The notes below the pieces were generated by a model that saw only the letters and a program-made list of their open reading frames with translations, did no database searches and was not told the DNA's origin. The translations under genes were made by a program, and so were the position numbers. Of a stretch of DNA of 64,000 nucleotides, positions 29,078-36,704 are shown one piece after another; position 1 is the first letter of the stretch; every line of letters starts with the position of its first letter. Source of the DNA: Gammaproteobacteria bacterium (GTDB taxonomy: Bacteria; Pseudomonadota; Gammaproteobacteria; Xanthomonadales; Wenzhouxiangellaceae); assembly GCA_021772975.1 (NCBI GenBank), contig JAJFKY010000021.1, positions 1 through 64,000 on the forward strand, written 5' to 3'.

Positions 29078-29647
29078 ATGAACGACTCAGTCTGTAAAAA
29101 GGATATTGTGTTTAGCTGGCTGATTGAAATGTCATGCGAACTAGAGCATATATGTAAATCCAATATCGGCGCTAAGTATAAAGTCATGCTGTTAATGACT
29201 TACGTAGATATATTCTCTCAAGTATGGGATATAGCTCAAGATCTTAATGCCGCTACACAAAAGGCTCGATTCAAAAATTGGGCAAGCAAATTTGCAACAC
29301 AGCAGGCACTAGACAAAAAAGTGGGCACTAACACCTTATCGGCTGAAAATGTATATGACATCAGAAACGCCCTGCTACACTATGCTGGGTTACCGAAATC
29401 AAATATAGGCATTTTTATATCTGAGCTTAGCAGTACTGAACTATGCAAAAAGTATAACGAAATAGAAGGGCTTGAAAGCTCAATTACCCTTTCTCCGAAA
29501 GTGCTTTTTCCTGCTTACATAGAAGCATTCGGTAAAACCATTGAAAGTATTGCAGCAATCGAAAATAATCAGCCTAAATTTTCTGATCTGATAAATAAAC
29601 TTTACTCTAAATTAGAAAAAAACTGCGCTTTACCGATACGCACATAA
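29078..29647 (+). CDS. HEPN-like protein upstream of a TIR gene
   Basis: A 189-residue, mostly helical protein of unknown family. Residues 96-101 read RNALLH, matching the R-x4-6-H motif of HEPN ribonucleases and placed in a helix (VYDIRNALLHYAG) as in that fold. Everything else is undiagnostic. It is followed 62 bases later, on the same strand, by a TIR-domain gene. The pair looks like a two-component defence module, but RNase activity and a joint role are inference. The AT-rich composition differs from the backbone and fits island cargo. Confidence 0.5.
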   Translation: MNDSVCKKDIVFSWLIEMSCELEHICKSNIGAKYKVMLLMTYVDIFSQVWDIAQDLNAATQKARFKNWASKFATQQALDKKVGTNTLSAENVYDIRNALLHYAGLPKSNIGIFISELSSTELCKKYNEIEGLESSITLSPKVLFPAYIEAFGKTIESIAAIENNQPKFSDLINKLYSKLEKNCALPIRT

Positions 29648-29709
29648 GAACCATAATATGCAGTCTATTTCTTACCAAACAAATTACCTGCAATCGAGTT
29701 GAATTTAAC

Positions 29710-30186
29710 ATGCGAAAGAAAATTAATTTTTTTGTTTGCTATTCCCATAGAAACCATGAGCTAGTTGAGAGCTTTCTTGAGAAACTCATTGACGTTTTAG
29801 CACCCTCGGCAAATTACGAATACTCTATTTGGAAAGACAACAAGATAGAGCTCGGAGCAGACTGGAACGAGGAAATCCTTACAGCTAGAGATAACTGTGA
29901 CTTAGGACTACTTTTAATCAGCCCCTCATTCTTAGCATCGAAGTACATAACTGAAACAGAGCTTCCAGAATTTGTGTCAGGAAAAAAAAGAGCGATACCC
30001 GTTATGTTGCAACCAGTTAGCTTCAAAAAACATGACCTGAAAGGGTTGGGTCGCAAGCAAATATTCCGCTTGAAACACACAGGCTTTACAAAACCAAGAT
30101 CATACTATGAGTGTTCATCAAAGCGCCGAAATGATTTTGTCCTTGAGCTTTTTGAAAAGATTGAAGATATACTGGATAACCAGTAG
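29710..30186 (+). CDS. TIR-domain protein
   Basis: A 158-residue stand-alone TIR domain. It starts KINFFVCYSHRNHELVESFL, followed by SIWKDNKIELGADWNEEI and then LLLISPSFLASKYITETEL; Glu84 is at the position of the catalytic glutamate of NAD+-cleaving TIRs. The protein ends soon after the TIR core and has no sensor domain, so another protein must supply the trigger; the HEPN-like gene just upstream is the obvious candidate. Bacterial TIRs act as NADases or signal makers in anti-phage systems (family knowledge). Confidence 0.8.
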   Translation: MRKKINFFVCYSHRNHELVESFLEKLIDVLAPSANYEYSIWKDNKIELGADWNEEILTARDNCDLGLLLISPSFLASKYITETELPEFVSGKKRAIPVMLQPVSFKKHDLKGLGRKQIFRLKHTGFTKPRSYYECSSKRRNDFVLELFEKIEDILDNQ

Positions 30187-30261
30187 AGAAGCATACTCCG
30201 GCATGGATAGCATTAACATCACTCATCTATTCACAACGTTGCTTTACGAATCAGATTACTT

Positions 30262-31368
30262 CTAGGTCCTTTTTGACTTTCTAAGCTCATCTACAACAGC
30301 TTTAGCTATGGCCCCTGCATCTATCATCTTATCTTTCGTCTCTCGGGTCACACCTAATTGCTGAATGATCTCAGCCTGCCGCCTTGGTTGAATCTCACCG
30401 TAGCTGCAAAAAGTTGTCAGCACTCCTTCATGACCTAGATTCTGGCTCCAAGATTTGAACTCTTCAGGCGTTTGGCAAACCCTCTCACCCAGCCCTGCCA
30501 GCGTGTGCCGAAAGGAATGTGGGTTGAAGTATGGTAGGCCAGCCGACTCGAAGGCTTCTTTGAAGATTTTGCGAATGGGCGAAGCTGTGCTCCAGTGCTC
30601 CCTGATAACGTCTTTAGCTTGAAAGCTGTGACTGTCCCCCACCTCAACAGCAGTTTTAGGAAACAGGGGATCATCATTGCCCCAAAGCCGTTCGATACGC
30701 AGGTAACTCACCCACTCACCAATGATGGCGATAACTTCATCACCTACCGGAAAGAAGGTAGTGGTGAAAGTCTTACTGGCCTTGGTATTAACCTCTCTGG
30801 CATCCTGAAACACACAGCCCGCTTCCAGATCAACATGCTTGAGCTTCATGGATGCGACGGCGCTATCCCTTGCCCCTGTTGCCACTGTAAAGGCCAGCAG
30901 GCAGCGATTCCGCTTTTCTAATACCGAATCGGCGGGCATAGCGTTAATGACGTGCTTGATCTGCTCAATCGTAGGCACCGGCTTCTGACGTTTGGCGGTG
31001 GCGATGCGGGTGTCTTTCTCTGATAGGTTGAAGTACTCGGCATCACAATAGTTGATTCGAGACTTGTAACCAGGCTGCATGGACAACCACTGAAAGAATG
31101 CCTTTAGATGCCGCAAGGTTGCATTCATCGTTGACTTGCTCAGCGGCTTTTGTGTTTGCTGGTTTTTCTGCTTAGCCAGGTTTTGCTTAAAGGCTACCGC
31201 TTGCTGATAGTGATACGCCTTGAAGTCCTTATGGCCAGTATAGGTTTCAAACCGGCTCAGGGCTTTTGCGACGGCATCCACGGATGAGTCATCCAGGCGC
31301 TTGGCTTCTTTTAGAAACGTGAAGTATTGCCGCTTCATCCGTTCGTTTTTTGGATGGTGTTTTCTCAT
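30262..31368 (-). CDS. tyrosine recombinase / island integrase
   Basis: A 368-residue tyrosine recombinase. The N-terminal SAM-like core-binding domain (about residues 15-110) includes STMNATLRHLKAFFQWL. The catalytic domain has Arg in ATGARDSAV, His-x-x-Arg in NPHSFRHTLAG and the Tyr in TFCSYGEIQ. It probably carries out integration at ssrA. Two DNA-binding genes lie just upstream on the same strand and are likely its cofactors. The gene is about 3 kb inside the island rather than at its edge, perhaps because other cargo was added between it and ssrA. Confidence 0.9.
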   Translation of the reverse strand: MRKHHPKNERMKRQYFTFLKEAKRLDDSSVDAVAKALSRFETYTGHKDFKAYHYQQAVAFKQNLAKQKNQQTQKPLSKSTMNATLRHLKAFFQWLSMQPGYKSRINYCDAEYFNLSEKDTRIATAKRQKPVPTIEQIKHVINAMPADSVLEKRNRCLLAFTVATGARDSAVASMKLKHVDLEAGCVFQDAREVNTKASKTFTTTFFPVGDEVIAIIGEWVSYLRIERLWGNDDPLFPKTAVEVGDSHSFQAKDVIREHWSTASPIRKIFKEAFESAGLPYFNPHSFRHTLAGLGERVCQTPEEFKSWSQNLGHEGVLTTFCSYGEIQPRRQAEIIQQLGVTRETKDKMIDAGAIAKAVVDELRKSKRT

Positions 31369-31380
31369 GGTTGATTGGCC

Positions 31381-31845
31381 CTATCTGGTGTCACTGTTTA
31401 AGAAGGGTTTAGCGCTATTGTTTATATGCTTCTGTGCTGCCGATACTGAAACATCAAAAATCGCTGAATAGCGTTCCAGGCTGGCCAGACTTGCATACTT
31501 GTTGATAATGCCGTCACACGTTGAGCAGATACCCGACAAGCGACCTTTTGTGCTAGATGTGGGCAAGTATTCAACGAATCCCTCAGCAGGTTTTTGTGGG
31601 GATTTACAGCGCAAGCAAAACATTTGATCAGGGTCGCAGTGCTGCTTATTCTTAATCCTTCTATCCTTCAAAAACTGCTTCAAGTCGGCCCCCAAAATCA
31701 GATAGGGCTTTCGCTCATTAAGGTAAGGCAACCCGGCTCTTAACCAATGGCTGACAGTGTTCTTATGAACCCCATATACACGTGCTGCCTCTTCAATGCT
31801 GTAGTTGCGGTGAATCTTCACCAGGTTGGGGTTGTAGTTGGCCAT
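31381..31845 (-). CDS. DNA-binding protein with HTH and zinc-ribbon-like Cys
   Basis: A 154-residue protein. The N-terminal helix-turn-helix (YSIEEAARVYGVHKNTVSHWLRAGL) resembles MerR/excisionase-type domains. It is followed by CLRC (CxxC) and later CSTC (CxxC), a likely zinc site. The ATG overlaps the stop of the AlpA-like gene (TAATG), and the integrase follows after 12 bases, so the three genes form an operon. A role in excision or integrase control is inferred from position. Confidence 0.65.
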   Translation of the reverse strand: MANYNPNLVKIHRNYSIEEAARVYGVHKNTVSHWLRAGLPYLNERKPYLILGADLKQFLKDRRIKNKQHCDPDQMFCLRCKSPQKPAEGFVEYLPTSSTKGRLSGICSTCDGIINKYASLASLERYSAIFDVSVSAAQKHINNSAKPFLNSDTR

Positions 31846-32039
31846 TACTCAGCAGCCCGGCTCTGTTCGACCTTCTCAGCCAACCAATCATCAACCTCAT
31901 GCTCCAACCAGCCCACAGCCCGGCCCCCTAACGATATCGATGCTGGGAACTCACCGTTGGCAATTCTCAAGTAGATGCTGCTTCTGGATAAACCAGTACG
32001 CGATTTAACACCCGGAAGCCTTAGAATGGTGTGTGTCAT
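31845..32039 (-). CDS. AlpA-family excisionase/regulator
   Basis: A 64-residue AlpA-type helix-turn-helix protein: LPGVKSRTGLSRSSIYLRIANGEFP followed by SISLGGRAVGWLEHEVDDWL, the standard AlpA pattern. AlpA proteins promote excision of integrated elements or activate island integrases. It is the first gene of the alpA-HTH-integrase operon. Confidence 0.88.
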   Translation of the reverse strand: MTHTILRLPGVKSRTGLSRSSIYLRIANGEFPASISLGGRAVGWLEHEVDDWLAEKVEQSRAAE

Positions 32040-32252
32040 TTTGAAACCTCAATAAACCAATTAGGAGTGAGGCTTCAGGTTAGGTGGGCAGAATGGGCAA
32101 TAAAATAGGCGGCAGATTCGCCAATCAGCTTGGCTATGCTATTGAAATCAAAGGCTTAGCTTATAGTCTGCTAGCTGACTTAGCGTAATACTCACGCATA
32201 ACCCATTGATAATAAATTGGTATTTTGGGCAAAAACTTTCCGCCCAACTTTT

Positions 32253-32312
32253 TTACTTGATCCGTCTGCGGATGGTTTCCGGACAGTTAAAGTTCTCAAG
32301 TATTTGCTGCAT
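32253..32312 (-). pseudogene. 3'-end fragment of a paralogue of the gene at 36705-37529
   Basis: This 19-codon frame ends CPETIRRRIK, closely matching the end of the 274-residue island protein (DSETIRKRVR). Similarity continues about 30 bases past the stop codon. The last attC-like site of the cassette array lies 12 bases upstream of it. It is therefore a remnant left where the array meets older island DNA. Confidence 0.55.
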
Positions 32313-32324
32313 GTGTTTTTACAA

Positions 32325-32393
32325 ACTTAACGTCGCGCTCAGCGGGCAAATCGACCACAGGGAGATTTGATCCGATACAGCGCCTTGTTAGGT
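32325..32393 (-). repeat. attC-like site 5 (end of array)
   Basis: On the minus strand the site opens with ACCTAAC (RYYYAAC) and closes with GTTAAGT (GTTRRRY). Inner arms GGCGCT...AGCGC and CAAATC...GATTTG pair. This is the attC plan of an integron cassette. It follows the DUF2971 gene. Confidence 0.7.
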
Positions 32394-32400
32394 GTGTTAT

Positions 32401-33513
32401 TCATGAGCGGAGTGGCACGAGAGATCTTCGAACTTCCACTTTTTCAAGTTCGTTTTCATCTAGGAATTCTCGAACGCCTTGTTCCAGGATTTCGTCACTT
32501 TCTGGGCCGAGGACTATTTCAGTAATCTCTAGTGGAAAGTCATGATGCTCTGACACACGCACTTCCGTCGAAGCCACATATGGGACAATTCTTCCATGTG
32601 ACACTCTGAATGAGCGCGAAGGACTAGTCAGGCCGAGTGAGCTGAGGGCTTCAGGATAATCGATGTAAACCAATCGATACTCGTTCTCCGTACGGAAGGA
32701 GTGGTGCTTGAAAAAAGCCGCCAGTTCCAAAAATCGGTCTGACTTGTGATATAAATCAGGGATTCGCTCCAATCGATTTCCGTCCACGTCGGCCTCGAAA
32801 GCCGAAACAAGATGATTCAAATATACTTGGATCAGCTTTCGTTGCGTTGCTAGTTCATACTCAACAGACTGCAATCTACTTTGGTTCACATGCGGCGCGA
32901 GGGTGTAGACGGGAAAGCCTATTGCTATCGGTCCATAGGCACGCCATTGGCTTAAACTGTCATCGTCACCAGAGAACGAAGTGATGCACACTCTGTTAGT
33001 AGGCGCTTGCAGTTTCTCCTTCCAACTAGACAAGAGGCCTTGAACATCATCTCTTGTCGCTTCGGATTGTAGTTCGTTGACCGCGTCAAGGAGAAGGTCG
33101 ATCCCATACCTCACCTCACGACGGTCATTGAGGTAGGAATAGTCTGTCATCCAGACGGATCGACTATTAACGATTCCGACTAACCCCTCTAACGATGTGT
33201 AATGATAGATCGTATCTGGGTGCTCTTCTTGAACCAGACGAAGCCTCCTTGCTTCATTCCAGAATGTCTGTTGAGCCTGAAACCAGTTGGGGAGGTGACT
33301 ACACTCCCAACTGAAGTAAGATCCACCGATGGGCGAGCTCCACTCGTGCCTTTTCCAAACCTCTGGCTCTGAAGTTTCGGAGATAGGCTCCTCCTCAAAT
33401 TCGTCTTCATCAATGCCATTGGCACAGCCTGGCCACGCGCAAGGAAGAGCACCAATCGTCCCATGAACGGGACATTTTGTGTTATTGGCTAAATTTACTC
33501 GGATACGTCTCAC
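32401..33513 (-). CDS. DUF2971-family protein (cassette 5)
   Basis: A 370-residue protein whose middle carries the DUF2971 hallmarks: TIYHYTSLEGLVGIVNSRS, WMTDYSYLNDRREVRYG and later RVCITSFSGDDDSLSQWRAYG. DUF2971 proteins are widespread in mobile DNA and are sometimes found in defence contexts; no activity is established. The N-terminus contains Cys/His pairs (CPVH, CAWPGC) that could form a small zinc knuckle. The gene fills a cassette bounded by attC-like sites at 33520-33567 and 32325-32393. Confidence 0.75.
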   Translation of the reverse strand: MRRIRVNLANNTKCPVHGTIGALPCAWPGCANGIDEDEFEEEPISETSEPEVWKRHEWSSPIGGSYFSWECSHLPNWFQAQQTFWNEARRLRLVQEEHPDTIYHYTSLEGLVGIVNSRSVWMTDYSYLNDRREVRYGIDLLLDAVNELQSEATRDDVQGLLSSWKEKLQAPTNRVCITSFSGDDDSLSQWRAYGPIAIGFPVYTLAPHVNQSRLQSVEYELATQRKLIQVYLNHLVSAFEADVDGNRLERIPDLYHKSDRFLELAAFFKHHSFRTENEYRLVYIDYPEALSSLGLTSPSRSFRVSHGRIVPYVASTEVRVSEHHDFPLEITEIVLGPESDEILEQGVREFLDENELEKVEVRRSLVPLRS

Positions 33514-33519
33514 GAAAAC

Positions 33520-33567
33520 ACCTAATGTTTGCCATAAAGCGCGTCGCTTTTGATGGCGTTGTTAGCT
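33520..33567 (-). repeat. attC-like site 4
   Basis: A compact 48-base imperfect palindrome on the minus strand: AGCTAAC at one end, ATTAGGT at the other, with ACGCCAT/ATGGC and AAAGCG/CGCTTT arms pairing inside. The outer R' box is one base off GTTAGGT. It joins cassettes 4 and 5. Confidence 0.65.
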
Positions 33568-33576
33568 TCTTATTGC

Positions 33577-34041
33577 TCATAACATTACCAACGCGATTGC
33601 GCCAACAATTAAAAGGAGCAGAATAACTGCAACGAGGGAGATTTTGCTAGGTGAAGCGCCAGATTGCTTCATGACCCTGCTCCATAGTTGCTCTGTTTCT
33701 ATGTATTTACGCATTACCTCTTCAGGATTGGGCCCCAATGCGGCAACTAAAGTAGCACAGGAATGAGCAGCTTTATCGCGGTTTTGTTTCTCGCCAACCA
33801 AATGATACCAAGCAGAAATGAAAGATGAACTTGTTATGTATTTTTGTATTTGTGAAATTTCGGCATCACCTAATGGCAGCGGTTCTCCATTTTCCCCATC
33901 CCAACTAGAATGCTGGCCGCTTTCTATTACTTCCCTAGTGTTTTCGAAGGCTGAAATCATTTTGGCATTATGTTTCTGAATCGCGGCCTCTTGCATTGCA
34001 ACGATTTCAGTAATTTCTCCCAGGACTTCTCTCTTATCCAT
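33577..34041 (-). CDS. C-terminally anchored hypothetical protein (cassette 4)
   Basis: A 154-residue protein with a soluble helical N-terminal part and one C-terminal transmembrane helix (ISLVAVILLLLIVGAIALVM), so probably tail-anchored in the inner membrane. No family is recognised. It is the only gene of a cassette between attC-like sites 3 and 4. Composition and compact size fit integron cassettes. Confidence 0.55.
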   Translation of the reverse strand: MDKREVLGEITEIVAMQEAAIQKHNAKMISAFENTREVIESGQHSSWDGENGEPLPLGDAEISQIQKYITSSSFISAWYHLVGEKQNRDKAAHSCATLVAALGPNPEEVMRKYIETEQLWSRVMKQSGASPSKISLVAVILLLLIVGAIALVML

Positions 34042-34057
34042 AATGCATCCCCATAAA

Positions 34058-34118
34058 AGCTAACGCTTATATAAGAGGGACAGCGTCAGCTGCGTCCTGC
34101 TTGATAAATTTGTTAGCG
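34058..34118 (-). repeat. attC-like site 3
   Basis: A 61-base imperfect palindrome bounded by GTTAGCG and AGCTAAC (plus-strand reading reversed), with GTCC and CTT/ATAA segments matching across the centre. It overlaps the last codons of the protease gene, which is common for cassettes. Confidence 0.6.
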
Positions 34119-34912
34119 CCTCCCTCCACACTATGGATGAAGTCTCGAATTTTCTTCCCTGTAATCACATAGCCTAAATGCATCATAGTTTGGACAGTAA
34201 CGAAATTCTTAGTAGATGTAGGAATTTTCGTAACCAAAATTTGTCCATCCGCATCAATCGTAGGCCCGGCATATAGAATCCCAAGGAACCTTTGAGCGCT
34301 AGCAAAGTATCCGGGTTCGTAATACATCACAGGAGAGCCAGATGAACCTGGGAAACAGGCCATGTCTAGCACAACCTCATCACGATTATTAAATGGAACC
34401 GCAGGATGTGTGGCCGTTGTTCCCTTGCGAATTATTGGTAGCCCGTTTTTCTTATCCCAGATCCCATTCGGATAGCCTATCATTGCGACCCCTATACTTG
34501 CAGGCATGCGATTCAATTGTTTCGAATCATCGACAACAGCCACGGCGGGAATTGGAAGATAGAAGTAATCTGACTTATTGACCCCATTAAAGATTTTATT
34601 TGCCTCCACGCAACAAAGATCAACATCAGGGTCTGCATGACCTATTAAATCAATTGGATTTATTGAATAGTCTTTTTGCTCACCCAAATATACGTACTGG
34701 GGCCTACCTTGAGTTGCTCTATGAACCGGAATAGAGATAGTAACTGCATCTTCAACTACATGCTTATTTGTAATGAAAAAGTCAGCATTTTCATAATTAA
34801 AGAAGAATCCAGTTCCTGTAGATATATCACCATTAGTAAGCACAGCGGTGATCCTGGCTGTCGTAAAGAGCATCCTGGTAGACTGCTCCGCTGGAGTTAC
34901 TTTGAGTTGCAT
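34067..34912 (-). CDS. trypsin-like serine peptidase (cassette 3)
   Basis: A 281-residue protein with a chymotrypsin-like catalytic triad: His in FFITNKHVVEDA, Asp in HADPDVDLCCVEA and Ser in FPGSSGSPVMYY. There is no signal peptide, so it probably acts in the cytoplasm, where such proteases often serve as effectors or regulators (inference). It starts with MQLKVTPAEQ and runs into attC-like site 3 at its end. Cassette boundaries on both sides indicate mobile cargo. Confidence 0.8.
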   Translation of the reverse strand: MQLKVTPAEQSTRMLFTTARITAVLTNGDISTGTGFFFNYENADFFITNKHVVEDAVTISIPVHRATQGRPQYVYLGEQKDYSINPIDLIGHADPDVDLCCVEANKIFNGVNKSDYFYLPIPAVAVVDDSKQLNRMPASIGVAMIGYPNGIWDKKNGLPIIRKGTTATHPAVPFNNRDEVVLDMACFPGSSGSPVMYYEPGYFASAQRFLGILYAGPTIDADGQILVTKIPTSTKNFVTVQTMMHLGYVITGKKIRDFIHSVEGGANKFIKQDAADAVPLI

Positions 34913-34924
34913 AAGATAGCTTAA

Positions 34925-34984
34925 CGCTAACGATAAGCTGAGGTGCGCGAGCTTGCGAGCGTCACCTCGAGCGTTTTGTTACAG
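34925..34984 (-). repeat. attC-like site 2
   Basis: On the minus strand it reads CTGTAAC...ACGCTCGAGGTGACGC then GCGCACCTCAGCTTATCGTTAGCG. The GAGGTG/CACCTC and ACGCT/AGC arms pair, and the GTTAGC end is close to consensus. This is the best palindrome of the array. It includes the stop codon of the upstream cassette gene. Confidence 0.75.
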
Positions 34985-35476
34985 GGAACGTTCGAGCTCA
35001 ATGCCGACCTCGCGGTAACGAGACAGAATGTCTCCATAATTAACGTGCCCCTCCTCGAGGAACCCATGGGGCATAGCTTGGTTTAGCCCAGCATCGCGCA
35101 GTCTTTTGTCCTCTTCTTTGGTTATCGTCCCGAAATGGGTGAGCCGCTCCAATATCTCTGCTATGGCGGATAAGGAGGTATGCCCGGCCTCCTTGGCCTC
35201 AACGAGCACAGATGTAATGACCCGGAGCGGGACGACATGCTCCTTCACGACTAGCTTACGATTCGCGGTAGCACGCGCAGCAGTTGACACCACGCCATCC
35301 CATACGACTGCTTCCCAGTTGGCTCCGCCATTTCGGTTCAAATATCCCTTCTTGAAGCAGTAGTACTGGTCCACGAAATGCCGCATATGATTCGTCCGAC
35401 CATGCACGAGCTCAAGCTGAATATGCTTCAGCTCGATATCGGCTTGCTCGGCCGGGGGAATTGGCTCGCGTTTCAT
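34979..35476 (-). CDS. hypothetical protein (cassette 2)
   Basis: A 165-residue soluble protein with no family I recognise. It is rich in helices; notable segments are HGRTNHMRHFVDQYYCFKKG and SLSAIAEILERLTHFGTIT. There is no signal or membrane segment. It lies in its own cassette between attC-like sites 1 and 2, with a ribosome-binding site that is not obvious. Confidence 0.5.
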   Translation of the reverse strand: MKREPIPPAEQADIELKHIQLELVHGRTNHMRHFVDQYYCFKKGYLNRNGGANWEAVVWDGVVSTAARATANRKLVVKEHVVPLRVITSVLVEAKEAGHTSLSAIAEILERLTHFGTITKEEDKRLRDAGLNQAMPHGFLEEGHVNYGDILSRYREVGIELERSL

Positions 35477-35487
35477 CCAATTAATCC

Positions 35488-35563
35488 CTGTAACGCTTAG
35501 CGTAACCGGCCGGCTTTGAAGCGCCAGCGGAAAAGCCGGTCCGTGTTGACGCTTTTGTTGGGC
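35488..35563 (-). repeat. attC-like site 1
   Basis: On the minus strand it opens with GCCCAAC (a perfect RYYYAAC) and ends GCGTTACAG. Inner arms CCGGCTTTT and AAAGCCGG pair, as do AGCGT and ACGCT. The site begins immediately after the stop codon of the prepilin-like gene. Confidence 0.75.
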
Positions 35564-36259
35564 TTAAGATCCATTTTTCTTCTTGGAACGGAATATCCTT
35601 GAAGCCGACCATCCAATAAGCGGAAGAGCGATGGCTGTGCAGATCCACTGCCAATATGTCCAAAAGAAGTGTGCAACGCTTTGGGGCCATACAACTCTCA
35701 CATGCATTGTCTTGCTAAGCGTTCGAACTGTATGTTTCTTTTCTCTATCATTCAGCAATAGTTTAGCGTTGAGTGTCAGGAACAGCTTTTGCTCCCCAAT
35801 CTTCTTCGGTTCAATTTCCCATTTCCATTCCGTTACGTCACTTGCGTTTACAATTTGAGTTTCTGGCGTTATTGGCATTATTTCGAATGCACTCCCCGTT
35901 AAACGCGCCTCCATTTCGTCGGCGACCCGAACAATATATGATTCGCGCTGCCCACTTTCGCTTATAATTGACAAAAGTTGATTTTCAGTTTTGGTTTCTG
36001 ACAATACAAGCTGTACAACCTCAGTCTGACCATAACTTAGTACTTCGGGATTATTAAACGCGATACTCCCCCAAGCCATCGATTGTAATGCGTCTGCAAC
36101 TTCGTCAGGTACAGGGTCCGCGGCCCCATTCGCCGGTGCCCGTGTTAAACGGCTCTGGTATGCGGGCAACGCTATCGCTATCAAAATTACAATCAGTGCG
36201 ACAACAATCAACAGCTCCCAGATAGTAAAGCCATTCTGAAATTTATTTTGTGATCTCAT
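35564..36259 (-). CDS. prepilin-like membrane protein (cassette 1)
   Basis: A 231-residue protein. Near the N-terminus is NGFTIWELLIVVALIVI, a type IV prepilin-like methylation and hydrophobic segment (G-F-T-I-x-E), normally cut after the Gly by a prepilin peptidase. A second hydrophobic helix (WQWICTAIALPLIGWS) lies near the C-terminus and is unusual for a pilin. The start at 36259 has a GGGAAAG ribosome-binding site; the frame is open 20 codons further upstream. No pilus assembly genes are nearby, so the role is unknown. Confidence 0.6.
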   Translation of the reverse strand: MRSQNKFQNGFTIWELLIVVALIVILIAIALPAYQSRLTRAPANGAADPVPDEVADALQSMAWGSIAFNNPEVLSYGQTEVVQLVLSETKTENQLLSIISESGQRESYIVRVADEMEARLTGSAFEIMPITPETQIVNASDVTEWKWEIEPKKIGEQKLFLTLNAKLLLNDREKKHTVRTLSKTMHVRVVWPQSVAHFFWTYWQWICTAIALPLIGWSASRIFRSKKKNGS

Positions 36260-36296
36260 TTCTTTCCCAAGCTCCCGACCTACATCGTGATTTTCA

Positions 36297-36303
36297 GCCC
36301 AAC
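36297..36303 (-). other. first cassette boundary (GTTGGGC)
   Basis: On the minus strand GTTGGGC matches the GTTRRRY crossover box and precedes the first cassette gene by about 38 bases. No palindrome surrounds it, so it may be the junction of an attI-like site or of flanking DNA with the array. No integron integrase gene follows on that side. Confidence 0.4.
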
Positions 36304-36305
36304 TA

Positions 36306-36704
36306 GAAATATACAGCACAACCGCTGCTAATATCGAAATTGGCTGATTTTATCGGCATATCTGAACTTAACCCGCTGTTTTTGTTGATTAATACTTCTG
36401 ACCTTAACATCTGTTAACACCGACAAGCCTTTGTTAACTGGATTAACACGCTTTTGTCTGTATATTACCGAGAATGATTCTTATTCCAGCAAAAACTACT
36501 TGTAACCCATTGAATCAAAATAGAAAACCCCATATGCAACCTTGTAGTTAACACAGCATAAGCGGTGTTAACTCAGACTTATTCTGCAATACTTTAGCAT
36601 AATCGGCTATCAGCGCAGGTCCGGAATGGTAGTTCTTGATGCCTTTCCCTGGAACACTGATACAAATGGCTTCAAGCTGAGAAACTTTTACGCCCGGCTT
36701 TTCT
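36306..36704. other. 400-bp region with a GTTAACAC motif cluster
   Basis: There is no gene here. GTTAAC-type motifs occur at 36413-36420 (GTTAACAC), 36433-36438, 36442-36449 (ATTAACAC), 36547-36554 (GTTAACAC) and 36565-36572 (GTGTTAAC). The last two form a perfect nine-base inverted repeat (AGTTAACAC/GTGTTAACT, 36546-36573) with a 10-base spacer. The region is AT-rich and resembles a set of binding sites or iterons. Confidence 0.6.

Noticed and set aside
32040..32252. Possible extra gene between the AlpA gene and the array
   Set aside because: No frame of useful length; only promoter-like DNA and the 3' fragment of a paralogue.
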